DNA from: Sphingobacteriales bacterium 46-32
Lineage (GTDB): Bacteria > Bacteroidota > Bacteroidia > Chitinophagales > Chitinophagaceae
Assembly: GCA_001898485.1 (NCBI GenBank)
Contig: MKTY01000019.1
Span: 774,030 to 838,029, forward strand
DNA: 64,000 nucleotides
Direction: 5' to 3'
Position 1 is the first letter of the stretch. Each line of letters opens with the position of its first letter. The notes under the pieces were generated by a model. The model had not been told where the DNA came from. It was given only the letters and a program-made list of their open reading frames with translations, and did not search any database. Both the position numbers and the translations under genes were made by a program. Shown piece by piece: positions 23,810-32,536 of the stretch.

Positions 23810-26800
23810 ATGAAACCCATCATCCGAACCATGCTATTGCTGGTACTGATCAGCTGTAGCACCAAGTCTATCTATGCGCAGTTAAGCGATCTGCATTATC
23901 TGCCACCATTGAAACAACGCAGTACTGCCTTTGTAGATCAGTTGATTTACCTGTCTACACCAGAGACCACGGCATTTACTGTTACTGCCTATCGCGGTAC
24001 CAGTACCACTCCGCTTACTACCTTTACGATTTCCAAATCGAGTGGCGCAACCTATAATCCTGGTAATGGAGACAACGATCTTACACTGCTTACCGAAGCC
24101 AAAACGGGCTCTGTACAAAGCAATGCCGGTTTGCGTTTTGAAGCGGCAGATGGTCACAAGTTTTACGTAAACTGGCGGGGCAGATCAGCCAGCCAGGCCT
24201 CCTCACTGACCTCCAAAGGCCGTGCAGCACTGGGAACAGCCTTTAAATGGGTGGGAGCTCCGAACAGGGGAACGAATGCAGCCATGTTGTCGAACTCGCT
24301 GGGTATTATGGCTACAGAAGACAATACTACCGTTACTATTTTTGGTTATGACCCCAACTGTACATTCCGGCTGGGTACAACAGAGGTTGGTATTACAGAT
24401 GATGTCATCACCATTAGTTTGAATAAAGGCCAGACCTATGTACTGGAAGCTCCCGTAAGCACTACTTCCAACTACAACCGCAACGGATGGATTGGTGCCA
24501 GCATTACATCCAACAAAGCAATAGCCGTAAACTTTGGGCAGATGCATTTTCAGCCGCGTACGGTCAATAGCCAGGACTGTGGTATCGACCAGATCATTCC
24601 GGAAAATACGCTGGGCAAAGAATATATCTTTGTGCGGGCAAATGGTACCGACTCGCTGGAAGTGCCGGTGATCATCGCCACGCAAAATGATACGAAGATT
24701 TATGTAAATGGAAGCAATACGCCTATAGCTACGCTCAATAATGGCGATTATTTTGAAATACCGTCTACCAATTATTCCCAGTCATCTCCATCGGGCAACG
24801 TAGCAGGAGGTAACCTGTATGTTCGGACATCGAAGGAAGCCTATGCGATACAATCAATCGGCGGAGCAAGTAATGAAGCTACTGCCGATATCAATTTCAT
24901 TGCTCCGGTAAACTGTCTGCTGGCTAATAAAATGGATTATATTCCTACGGTAGATAATATTGCCGGACAGGCTATCAGCGGTGGAATTACTATTATTGCT
25001 TCTGCACTTATTGACGATGCTAATATTACTGTAACAAGTAATGGTTCTGCCGTTGCTACGAGTACGCTTACCGCGGCTAAAAAAACTGTTGCAGGTACGT
25101 CTGACTGGAAGACATATTATCTGGCGGGTCTCACAGGCAATGTATCTGTATCAGCAAATGGACCAATAGCTGTAGGATATTTTGGTTTCTCCGGTGTAAT
25201 TGGCGCCTCCGGTTATTTTTCCGGATTTGAAACCATTCCTACTATCGAAGTACAGCGTATTGGCGACGGTTGTCTGCCGAGTACTATATTGTCTGCCACG
25301 CCCGGCTTTACTGCTTATACCTGGTACAGAGATGGCGAACTGGTGCCCGGCATTAAAACCAATTCTTATGCCCCTGACAAAGCAGGCAAGTTTACAGTAA
25401 CGGTTTCGAATGGCAGTTGCTCTTATACATCAGCCAATCAATATATCTATGATTGCAATCCCGAGATTATTGTCAATACCACCGCCGATAAAAACGGTAT
25501 TCTGGCTGGCGAAACGGTTAAATTCCAGGTGTCTGTTCGTTATCTCAGCGATGTGAATGTAACCAATCTGGTATTGACAAACCTGGTGCCTTCCAATGTA
25601 ACGGTTACCGGCACTTCTGCTACCTATGGTACTGTCAGCAATACTGGTTCTACCTATACGTGGAATATTGGTACCATGCGCAACGGAGAAGAGCATTTGC
25701 TTACGATCACTGCTGTGGGTAATACAGTGTCTTCTCCCACTACAGGAACCCTTACAGTATCTAAAACACAAACATTTGCCCTGGGAACTGAAGCCAATAA
25801 AGTGCCGGATGATTTTTCAGAAACAGTGACGGTGTACAGTGCGCTCGAAGCCGAGCCCACTGCTCATCCTACCGGCTTATATTTTACCAACACAGGATCG
25901 GCGCATCCCTACAACAATGTGCTGAATTTTACTGCATCAGCTTCTGCAGACGGCTACCTGGTAGTACGTAAGACAGGTACGGAGCCTACTTTTGTGCCTG
26001 TAGATGGAACAAGCTACACTGCAGGGCCCAATGGCGGCAATGAAATTGTGTATGTGGGTAGTCTTACCCGCGTAACAGATATGCTGGCATCGCCCGCAAC
26101 CGATTATCACTATGCCATTTATCCATACAAGGGTGGTGGTGCAGCCACCAATTACCTGACCACAAACCCGGTAAAAGCAGTGATCAATAACCGTGTTGCT
26201 GATAATTTTGCCATGGCCACTTCGACCAAAAGCTCTTCAGCAGGTCTGGCCGATGAAGGCGTAAACGTAACCTTTGTGAATGGGGTGGTAAGCGGTGGCA
26301 CTACCATTACTGCAGAAAAATTCAAGGATGTACGTCCCGCCAATTTTACCCGCGGTCTGCCATCGGGGTTGCAGTCGGTTAAGAAATTGTATTATACCGT
26401 CACATCATCTGCAGCTAATCCCGGCAATTATGTGATTGTGCTCGATTTCTCCGAATTGAATATGACAGAGGCGGAATGGGATGCAGCTCGTGTGCTCAAA
26501 CGCAGTAACTCCAGTGTTGCCTGGGAAGAGATTACCAGCAAGGTGGTTAATCGTAAAACGGATGGCTTGCTGGGGAAACTGGTCATTACCGGCCTTAGCA
26601 GCTTCTCCGATTTTGCAATTGGCTCAACCGAATCAACCCTTCCTGTGACCTGGCTCGACTTTACGGCCAAACTGCAGGCTGGCGTAGTGGCCCTGGAATG
26701 GAAAACAGCCAGCGAGCAAAACACAAAGGATTTTGTAATACAGCATAGTACCAATGGTATGGACTGGACCGATGCGGGCACTGTTGCTGCCGCCGGCAAT

Positions 26801-27157
26801 AGCGCCACCGTTCGCTCATACCGCTTTGTGCATAATACGCCGGTAGCAGGGGCCAACTACTATCGTCTGTTACAGCGCGACCTGGATGGAAGATCCAGCT
26901 ACAGCATTGTCAAAATGCTGAGTGTTTCGGGAAGCGGAGCAAAACCGGTGATACTGGGCAATCCCGTTGAAAACGGTTTGCTGGAATTGAGCATTGGTGA
27001 AAATGCCCGCGTATCGCTGAAAAGCATGGATGGCCGCACGCTTTATGTCAAACAACTGAATAAAGGAAAACATCAGATTAATGTTCAGCACTTATCAACC
27101 GGAACCTATGTATTGCAGGTAAACCAGGAAGTAATGAAAGTGATGATAAAAAAATAA
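23810..27157 (+). CDS. Large secreted adhesin-like protein with IgGFc-binding-type and T9SS C-terminal domains
   Basis: 1115 residues. A signal peptide ending near IYAQ is followed by a long N-terminal region (about 60-480) resembling the IgGFc-binding N-terminal domain (repeated ATEDNTTVTIFG, WIGASITSNKAIAVNFG patterns). Next come an Ig-like module (about 485-545, GFTAYTWYRDGELVPG), a DUF11-type repeat (about 550-680) and a fibronectin-like stretch. The C-terminal about 75 residues match a type A type IX secretion sorting domain (NPVENGLLELSI ... GTYVLQV). It should be exported through T9SS and attached to, or released from, the cell surface. The ligand is unknown. Single gene, flanked by terminators. 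Confidence 0.85.
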   Translation: MKPIIRTMLLLVLISCSTKSIYAQLSDLHYLPPLKQRSTAFVDQLIYLSTPETTAFTVTAYRGTSTTPLTTFTISKSSGATYNPGNGDNDLTLLTEAKTGSVQSNAGLRFEAADGHKFYVNWRGRSASQASSLTSKGRAALGTAFKWVGAPNRGTNAAMLSNSLGIMATEDNTTVTIFGYDPNCTFRLGTTEVGITDDVITISLNKGQTYVLEAPVSTTSNYNRNGWIGASITSNKAIAVNFGQMHFQPRTVNSQDCGIDQIIPENTLGKEYIFVRANGTDSLEVPVIIATQNDTKIYVNGSNTPIATLNNGDYFEIPSTNYSQSSPSGNVAGGNLYVRTSKEAYAIQSIGGASNEATADINFIAPVNCLLANKMDYIPTVDNIAGQAISGGITIIASALIDDANITVTSNGSAVATSTLTAAKKTVAGTSDWKTYYLAGLTGNVSVSANGPIAVGYFGFSGVIGASGYFSGFETIPTIEVQRIGDGCLPSTILSATPGFTAYTWYRDGELVPGIKTNSYAPDKAGKFTVTVSNGSCSYTSANQYIYDCNPEIIVNTTADKNGILAGETVKFQVSVRYLSDVNVTNLVLTNLVPSNVTVTGTSATYGTVSNTGSTYTWNIGTMRNGEEHLLTITAVGNTVSSPTTGTLTVSKTQTFALGTEANKVPDDFSETVTVYSALEAEPTAHPTGLYFTNTGSAHPYNNVLNFTASASADGYLVVRKTGTEPTFVPVDGTSYTAGPNGGNEIVYVGSLTRVTDMLASPATDYHYAIYPYKGGGAATNYLTTNPVKAVINNRVADNFAMATSTKSSSAGLADEGVNVTFVNGVVSGGTTITAEKFKDVRPANFTRGLPSGLQSVKKLYYTVTSSAANPGNYVIVLDFSELNMTEAEWDAARVLKRSNSSVAWEEITSKVVNRKTDGLLGKLVITGLSSFSDFAIGSTESTLPVTWLDFTAKLQAGVVALEWKTASEQNTKDFVIQHSTNGMDWTDAGTVAAAGNSATVRSYRFVHNTPVAGANYYRLLQRDLDGRSSYSIVKMLSVSGSGAKPVILGNPVENGLLELSIGENARVSLKSMDGRTLYVKQLNKGKHQINVQHLSTGTYVLQVNQEVMKVMIKK

Positions 27158-27190
27158 TCAGCGTATTGATTATTTAACAGTATGCATATT

Positions 27191-27223
27191 ACCGGGATCA
27201 CTTTTGTGATCCCGGTTTTTATT
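27191..27223 (+). terminator. Intrinsic terminator after the surface protein gene
   Basis: Perfect 11-bp stem ACCGGGATCAC / GTGATCCCGGT with a TTTT loop, followed by TTTTATTTAT, 34 bases after the stop. Confidence 0.92.
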
Positions 27224-27335
27224 TATACAGGGTTGTATCCGGGCGGCTATACGGAACCTGTTGCAAATAAACGCAGCCATATGACCATGAAACGACGTAT
27301 TTTAGTAGTCAATACCTGCCATAACAAAACCGATC

Positions 27336-28319
27336 ATGATGCGCCTGTTTGTTTATCTGCCATTTATTATCCTGTCTATCGCCTGCAACAACAAGGAGAA
27401 AAACGAAAAACCTGTCACTACCGATCCTTATCCCACACTGGAAGTGCAGCGGGCTGCACTGGCCGGCAAGCCTTATGCCACACCGGTACGTTTAATAGAC
27501 AGTCTGCAACTGATCAGTGACCTGCAGTTTCTTTCATCGGCAGCCTGCGAAGGGCGTGAGCCGGGTACAGCGGGTCATGCACTGGCCAGGACACGCATAC
27601 TGGAACGGCTGAGGGCAACTGCGGTAGATAGCCTGGGCGGTTCTTTGATTCAGCCGTTCAGCAGTAGCAACATCAATGGCAGTACAGAAGGGTTGAATGT
27701 GATTGGTTGGGTAAAAGGAACCAGTAATGCCGGTAAGTATCTCGTACTTACTGCTCATTATGATCATCTGGGCAAAGACGGAAGTACTATTTATTATGGG
27801 GCAGACGATAATGCCAGTGGAGTGGCCTGTCTGCTGGCGCTGGCAGACTATTTTAAAGCACACCCCCGGCCATACTCTATTGTATTTGCTGTACTCGACA
27901 GGGAAGAAACAGGGCTCCGGGGAGCCTATGCTGCGGTAGACTGGCTGCAGGCAAAACTGGGTAATCAGGCACTGGCATTTAATATCAATATGGATATGAT
28001 TGCGCGTAGCGATAAAGGGGAAATATTCGTGTCTGGTGTAAAACACTTTCCCGATTATGCCTATGTGGTAAATGATGTGCAGCCATATACCAATGTAAAG
28101 GTTTTAATGGGGCACGATAGCGGTTCACCGGGCGATGACTGGACGCTGCAGAGCGATCATGCTGCTTTCTATGCAAAGCAGATCCCTTTCCTGTATGTCG
28201 GAGTGGAAGATCATCCGGATTATCATAAGCCTACAGATACATTTGAGCGGGTCAATCTTTCTGATTATCTCGAGAACTGTAATATGGTTCTTCAAATGAT
28301 AAAAGCGCTTCGCCTGTAA
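27336..28319 (+). CDS. M28 family metallopeptidase lipoprotein
   Basis: 327 residues. A lipoprotein signal (FIILSIAC, Cys at about 17) is followed by an aminopeptidase-like catalytic domain. The zinc site is complete: His in LTAHYDHLG, bridging Asp in YGADDNASG, Glu-Glu in LDREETGLRG, Asp in NINMDMIAR and His in VEDHPDYHKPTDT. The enzyme should release N-terminal amino acids from peptides in the periplasm or at the outer membrane. The stop codon lies inside the loop of a bidirectional terminator shared with the convergent oxidoreductase gene. Confidence 0.93.
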   Translation: MMRLFVYLPFIILSIACNNKEKNEKPVTTDPYPTLEVQRAALAGKPYATPVRLIDSLQLISDLQFLSSAACEGREPGTAGHALARTRILERLRATAVDSLGGSLIQPFSSSNINGSTEGLNVIGWVKGTSNAGKYLVLTAHYDHLGKDGSTIYYGADDNASGVACLLALADYFKAHPRPYSIVFAVLDREETGLRGAYAAVDWLQAKLGNQALAFNINMDMIARSDKGEIFVSGVKHFPDYAYVVNDVQPYTNVKVLMGHDSGSPGDDWTLQSDHAAFYAKQIPFLYVGVEDHPDYHKPTDTFERVNLSDYLENCNMVLQMIKALRL

Positions 28320-28334
28320 AGGGAAGCGCTTTTA
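28301..28334. terminator. Bidirectional terminator between convergent genes
   Basis: Stem AAAAGCGCTTC / GAAGCGCTTTT with an 11-base loop that contains the M28 stop codon. A-rich and T-rich flanks let it act for both strands. Confidence 0.85.
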
Positions 28335-28357
28335 TTATCGGCGTGATTATTTTTCTA

Positions 28358-29503
28358 TTAGATCTTAACCCAGGCCTGTTTGCGGGTACTTTCCAGTATA
28401 CGCTCGCAAATAAGCAGTTCCCGGTACCCATCGGCAAAAGTGGGATAGCTGGGATTGTCTGGCTGACGGCCAGCCGCCACAGCCTGATATACTTCTTTGA
28501 AGAGTTGCTTGGAAGTATCGGGGAAACCTTCATTATGTCCTCCCGGAAAACTCATAATCTCCCGTGCTTCCGGATAGGCCAATGCGGGATCGCGCAAGAG
28601 TGATTCATTATATCCATCGCGGTTGCCGATCCAGAGTTCGTTGGGAGCTTCTGAATTCCAGGCAAAGGTTTTTTTAGAGCCGGAGATTTCCAGCCGGAGT
28701 TGGTTCTTGCGGCCGGCAGATACCTGCGATACAGTGATGCTGCCCCGGTTGCCATTATCGAAGCGAAGCAATACGTTGGCATGATCTTCTGTAGTAATGG
28801 GTACATCTGCATAATCTTCGGGCTGCAGCATTTTACCGGAATAGGTTTCCACGGCTTTGAGTGGTTTCTTCCTTGTTTTATGGATCGTATTGAAATCGGC
28901 CATAACCTCTGTAGTGCGGAGACCGGTAATGTATTCAATGATATCCATCAGGTGAGAACCGATATCGGCGATAGCGCGTGAGTCGCCCGATTTGTCGGGC
29001 TCAAGGCGCCAGTTATAATCCGTAGCATAAAACAGCCAGTCCTGCAGGTAAGAGCCAAGTATGGAATAAATTTCTCCCAGATCGCCTTTTTCGCGCATGG
29101 TCTTCATTTGTCTGACCAGGGGGTAATAGCGCAGGTTGAAGTGTACGGCATTTACCAGTCCGGTTTGCCTGGCCAGTTCCACCAGTTCTTCTGCTTCTTT
29201 AAGATCTTTGGCCAATGGCTTTTCACATACCACATGTTTACCTGCCAGCAGCGCTGCCTTTGATTGGGGATAGTGTAAAAAATTTGGTGTACAGATATGT
29301 ACAGCTGTAATATCGGGCATAGCGAGCAACTCGTCAAATGTGCAGGCGCGTTCAATACCCAGTTGGGCTGCCTTTTGGCGTGCCAGTTCGGCAGTAGCTT
29401 CACAGAGTGCCGTTACTTCCACATTGGGCAGGCGTCGCAGTGCTTCAATGTGAGCAGGACCGATAAAGCCGGTACCCACTACACCAACTTTGATTTTGGA
29501 CAT
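28358..29503 (-). CDS. Gfo/Idh/MocA-family oxidoreductase
   Basis: 381-residue NAD(P)-dependent dehydrogenase. N-terminal Rossmann fold with GVVGTGFIGPAH, the family EKP motif in HVVCEKPLAKD, and a C-terminal alpha/beta domain with the DIGSHLMD His motif. Such enzymes act on sugars or sugar derivatives, often in glycan breakdown. The substrate cannot be named; no glycosidase or transporter is adjacent. Single gene, sharing the terminator with the M28 gene. Confidence 0.92.
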   Translation of the reverse strand: MSKIKVGVVGTGFIGPAHIEALRRLPNVEVTALCEATAELARQKAAQLGIERACTFDELLAMPDITAVHICTPNFLHYPQSKAALLAGKHVVCEKPLAKDLKEAEELVELARQTGLVNAVHFNLRYYPLVRQMKTMREKGDLGEIYSILGSYLQDWLFYATDYNWRLEPDKSGDSRAIADIGSHLMDIIEYITGLRTTEVMADFNTIHKTRKKPLKAVETYSGKMLQPEDYADVPITTEDHANVLLRFDNGNRGSITVSQVSAGRKNQLRLEISGSKKTFAWNSEAPNELWIGNRDGYNESLLRDPALAYPEAREIMSFPGGHNEGFPDTSKQLFKEVYQAVAAGRQPDNPSYPTFADGYRELLICERILESTRKQAWVKI

Positions 29504-29590
29504 GATCAGAAAGATGAAAGGGGTGAATAATCTGGTTGGATATACAAAAGCCAGTAGCGGAGGCTACTGGCCGGATGCTAAAAAGAGTTA

Positions 29591-30013
29591 TTACTTATTG
29601 TACCGGTCGCGCTGATCAGGGCGATAACCACCGCCACTGTTACCACCACCACGATAACCGCCGCCGCCGCCACCGCGATAGCCGCCACCACCACCGCCGC
29701 CACGGTATCCACCACCACCACTGTTACCACCACCACGATAACCGCCACCGCCACCACCGGTATTGCCACCGGGGCGATCATCAGCTGCTTTTACAACCAG
29801 GGGTTTTTTACCCAGTGAAATATCGTTGAGGTTTTCAATAGCATCTTTTGCTTCTGCTTCATTTTCCATTTCCACAAAACCAAAACCTTTACTCTTTCCG
29901 GTTTCCCGGTCAATGGCCACTTTAGCGGATATGATAGTGCCGAATTTCTCAAAAATCTCAGTCAGTTCTGCATCATCCAGATCATACGGCAGGCCGGCAA
30001 CAAATATTTTCAT
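29591..30013 (-). CDS. RNA-binding protein, RRM plus Gly-rich tail
   Basis: 140 residues. One RNA recognition motif (1-80) with RNP2 KIFVAGLP and RNP1 KGFGFVEM (42-49), followed by a tail of GGGGYRGGG-type repeats (about 83-130) that ends in basic and acidic residues (RPDQRDRYNK). Such proteins are abundant in Bacteroidota, where they may take the place of missing Hfq as general RNA-binding proteins. The Gly-rich repeats are slippage-prone at the DNA level. Confidence 0.93.
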   Translation of the reverse strand: MKIFVAGLPYDLDDAELTEIFEKFGTIISAKVAIDRETGKSKGFGFVEMENEAEAKDAIENLNDISLGKKPLVVKAADDRPGGNTGGGGGGYRGGGNSGGGGYRGGGGGGGYRGGGGGGYRGGGNSGGGYRPDQRDRYNK

Positions 30014-30171
30014 TTCAGTTTTTTTGTAAATGTAGCAACTAAATTGGCAATCTTTTCAAAACAGTACAAATTACATAAGGGATCATTTTACACAATTTTG
30101 CTGATGCTCTGGCAACCGTTTTCACGTATCTTTAAGTAGGCAGATTTCCCTACCAAAATAAGTTTCAGCTC

Positions 30172-30849
30172 ATGGATCCAAAAGAAAGTGCAGGCCGGGC
30201 AGCGGCTGCACGGGTTGAGCCGGGTATGACCCTGGGCCTTGGTACAGGCAGCACTGTTCGCTGGCTGATAGAAGAGTTGGCAACCCGCCATTCCCAGGGA
30301 CTTTCTTTTACTGTGGTGCCCACCTCACGGCAAACTGCCGAACTGGCTGCTGAGTATAATATACCCTTAACGGATATTAATACGATCGAAAAGTTGCCGC
30401 TTACCATTGATGGGGCAGATGAGATTGACCCATCCGGCCACCTGATCAAAGGCGGGGGAGGTGCTTTACTACGGGAGAAAATTGTGGCAGCAGCATCCGA
30501 TTACCTACTCATTATCGCGGATGAAAAAAAGCTTGTACCAGCACTGGGACAGTTTCCTTTGCCAATTGAGGTTATTCCTTTTGGTCACCGCCAGGTACAG
30601 GATCAATTGCTCTGGTCGGGCCTTTTTGCACAGGTTGTCCTGCGCCAGGCAGGTGAGCGTACTTTTATAACCGATCAGGGGCATTATATTCTTGATTGCA
30701 AAGTGCAGCGGCCGTTGAGCAATCCTTACCAGCTGGAAAACCAGCTGCGTTCCATAACCGGGATTGTGGAAACAGGCTTATTTATTGAAATGGCCGACGA
30801 AGCGCTGATTGGCTATACAGATGGCCGTATCGAACATATCTTCTTCTGA
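30172..30849 (+). CDS. rpiA: Ribose-5-phosphate isomerase A
   Basis: 225 residues. Interconverts ribulose-5-phosphate and ribose-5-phosphate in the pentose phosphate pathway. The phosphate-binding LGLGTGSTVRWLIEEL motif, the acidic IDGADEID catalytic segment, and GGGGALLREKIVA with the active-site Lys all match. A 158-base spacer separates it from the divergent RRM gene. Confidence 0.95.
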   Translation: MDPKESAGRAAAARVEPGMTLGLGTGSTVRWLIEELATRHSQGLSFTVVPTSRQTAELAAEYNIPLTDINTIEKLPLTIDGADEIDPSGHLIKGGGGALLREKIVAAASDYLLIIADEKKLVPALGQFPLPIEVIPFGHRQVQDQLLWSGLFAQVVLRQAGERTFITDQGHYILDCKVQRPLSNPYQLENQLRSITGIVETGLFIEMADEALIGYTDGRIEHIFF

Positions 30850-30910
30850 GATAACCGGCATTGCCTGCAGATAGATGTTGTTGTGGGAAATATCAAAGCG
30901 ACAGGCATAA

Positions 30911-30933
30911 AAAAACCGGCCAGGGCCGGTTTA
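30911..30933 (-). terminator. Intrinsic terminator of the small membrane protein gene
   Basis: Stem AAACCGGC / GCCGGTTT with a short loop. Read on the minus strand it is followed by a seven-base T-run, so it serves the small gene at 30956-31069; it may also stop rpiA. Confidence 0.75.
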
Positions 30934-30955
30934 ATAAAATGTTGAAATCAGTTGC

Positions 30956-31069
30956 TTAGCTATAGTAAGCAACCAGCCAGGTAAGCAGACCGGTAATCAG
31001 GAAAACACCACCAATCACAAAAGTGGCAATTACATTTTCATTCTTCATTTGAGTGTTGATACGCTTCAT
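30956..31069 (-). CDS. 37-residue single-span membrane protein
   Basis: A short frame on the minus strand: ATG at 31069, stop TAA at 30956-30958. After a basic N-terminus (MKRINTQMKNEN) comes a 22-residue hydrophobic helix (VIATFVIGGVFLITGLLTWLVA) and a YYS end. A second start at Met8 is possible. A purine-rich, A-rich leader precedes it, and an intrinsic terminator with seven T follows within 25 bases, so it has its own transcription unit. I do not recognise the family; small respiratory or stress-related membrane proteins look like this. Confidence 0.65.
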   Translation of the reverse strand: MKRINTQMKNENVIATFVIGGVFLITGLLTWLVAYYS

Positions 31070-31450
31070 GCACAAAAGTTTTTGTGTTTCAAAAAAATAA
31101 TTAATAGGGCAAAGGATTCCCTGGGATAGAGGAGCTATGAAACAATAAGCTTCTGTGATTCTTTATGAGGGATTGGAAGAGGTACAAAAATAACACTTCA
31201 TACCTGTTCTGTCAAGCGAAGGAGCCTCTGTCTCTAATAATATTTGAAGAGGTGGCATCGTATATCTACTACCCGACGAATGCTTCTCCTTTAACTACAG
31301 ACTGGCCTGGTAAATCTACGAATGCCTTTTTGAGGTTGCCGGGAGACAGAAAAGCCGGATTTTAAATTGGTCTGATGGGCCGGCAATTAACATTTTATTG
31401 GCGGGGTAGCAGTCCCGATAGGGCAGGCGATGATATACTTTTAATCTATT
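31070..31450. other. Intergenic region without a supported gene
   Basis: About 380 bases. A 66-codon plus-strand frame (31165-31365) has no family resemblance. On the opposite strand a 30-codon stretch looks protein-like but has neither start nor continuation. I regard it as non-coding, perhaps with remnants of a decayed gene. Confidence 0.5.
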
Positions 31451-32152
31451 ATGTTATCCCGCACACTGTTTTTGAGCCTGTTTTTTTTCATAAACGCATC
31501 TGCCTGGGCGCAGTCCGTACTTACCGGACGTGTATTTGATGGATTTTCTGAGATCAGCCTGGGCGATGTCAGCGTCTATAATAAGTCAACCGGGTTTCGG
31601 ACCAAAGCAGGGGTTGATGGTGTTTTTTCGGTGGAGGCCAGGGAAGGGGATAGTATCATTTTTACCCGAACCGGATTTGTACCCGATACGCTGCGGGTTA
31701 GTTTTGAACACCTGCTTACCCGGTATGATGTGAACCTGCAGCATGAGGATGTGCTGCTAAAAAATGTCACCGTCAGGAATAGCTATGGGGCCGACTCACT
31801 GGCCCGGCGCAATTACTATTCTGATATCTACCGGCGGCAGGCAGGGCTTACCGGTTACAATACACCCTCCTCCGGATTTGGGGTAGTGCTTAGTCCGGCC
31901 AGCTTTTTTTCGGGTAAGGCCAAACAAAAAAGAAGGCTGAAGAAGCGGCTGGAAAAAGAGGAGGAAGAGAAGTTTATTGATTACTCTTTCCCCCCTGTCT
32001 GGGTAGAAAGGATGACCGGGTTGAAGGGCGATTCCCTGTCGCTTTTTTTATACCGTTACCGGCCCTCTTATGACTTCTGCCGGCGTACTACACGCGCTCA
32101 GATGCTGGTTTATGTCAATGATTCGCTTAAAGCCTTCCGCAAACCTGATTAA
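31451..32152 (+). CDS. Exported protein with carboxypeptidase regulatory-like domain
   Basis: 233 residues. A signal peptide (cleavage near SAWAQ) is followed by a beta-sandwich of the CarboxypepD_reg-like type (about 23-100, LTGRVFDGFSEISLGDVSVYNKSTGFRT...GFVPDTL) as found at the N-terminus of TonB receptors. The C-terminal half carries a very basic/acidic helix (KRRLKKRLEKEEEEKF) and a GDSLSLFLYRYRPSYDF segment. There is no barrel, so it is not a receptor. Function unknown; periplasmic or outer-membrane associated. Confidence 0.8.
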   Translation: MLSRTLFLSLFFFINASAWAQSVLTGRVFDGFSEISLGDVSVYNKSTGFRTKAGVDGVFSVEAREGDSIIFTRTGFVPDTLRVSFEHLLTRYDVNLQHEDVLLKNVTVRNSYGADSLARRNYYSDIYRRQAGLTGYNTPSSGFGVVLSPASFFSGKAKQKRRLKKRLEKEEEEKFIDYSFPPVWVERMTGLKGDSLSLFLYRYRPSYDFCRRTTRAQMLVYVNDSLKAFRKPD

Positions 32153-32536
32153 TGTCTTAAGTTGAATATGATATATTTCTTACTGTATATTAATAATCAG
32201 CTTATTAATTTAATTAAATAGCTGCTTATTCACCGAATTCATTCTGTATTCTCTTCAGGTCTGTTCTTTGTTGAAAAGTTCAGTTTTTGGCGTAAAAGCG
32301 CATGAAAAAAGCCGGGATAAACCTGATTTTTATTGTTTATTAATATTTTTTAATAAATATCTGATTATCATATTTGTATGTAGTTTATTTGAAATAAAAA
32401 ATTATATCAGGCTATTTATTATTTTTCTTCTCACATTTTTTCCCGGGGCCTGTGAATAAATGATTTGTGTCCGTTTCTGCAATTATCTTCATTTCCACTA
32501 AATTCGCCGTCTGACTTTTAAAAAACAGGAAATCTT
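32153..32536. other. AT-rich intergenic region before smc
   Basis: About 380 bases with very high AT content and multiple stops in all frames; the 63-codon frame at 32268 looks random (poly-Phe/Leu/Ile). Several TTTG and TATTT strings occur but no properly spaced promoter. Nothing else seen. Confidence 0.5.

Noticed and set aside
27182..27520. 112-codon frame overlapping the M28 gene start
   Set aside because: It begins within the preceding terminator and reads through the signal peptide region in another frame.
29536..29829. His/Arg-rich plus-strand frame
   Set aside because: It is the antisense shadow of the GGY repeats of the RRM protein.
31165..31365. 66-codon plus-strand frame
   Set aside because: No family resemblance, no start context, random composition.
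32268..32459. 63-codon frame in the AT-rich spacer before smc
   Set aside because: Phe/Leu/Ile-rich translation of AT-rich DNA with no signal or start context.
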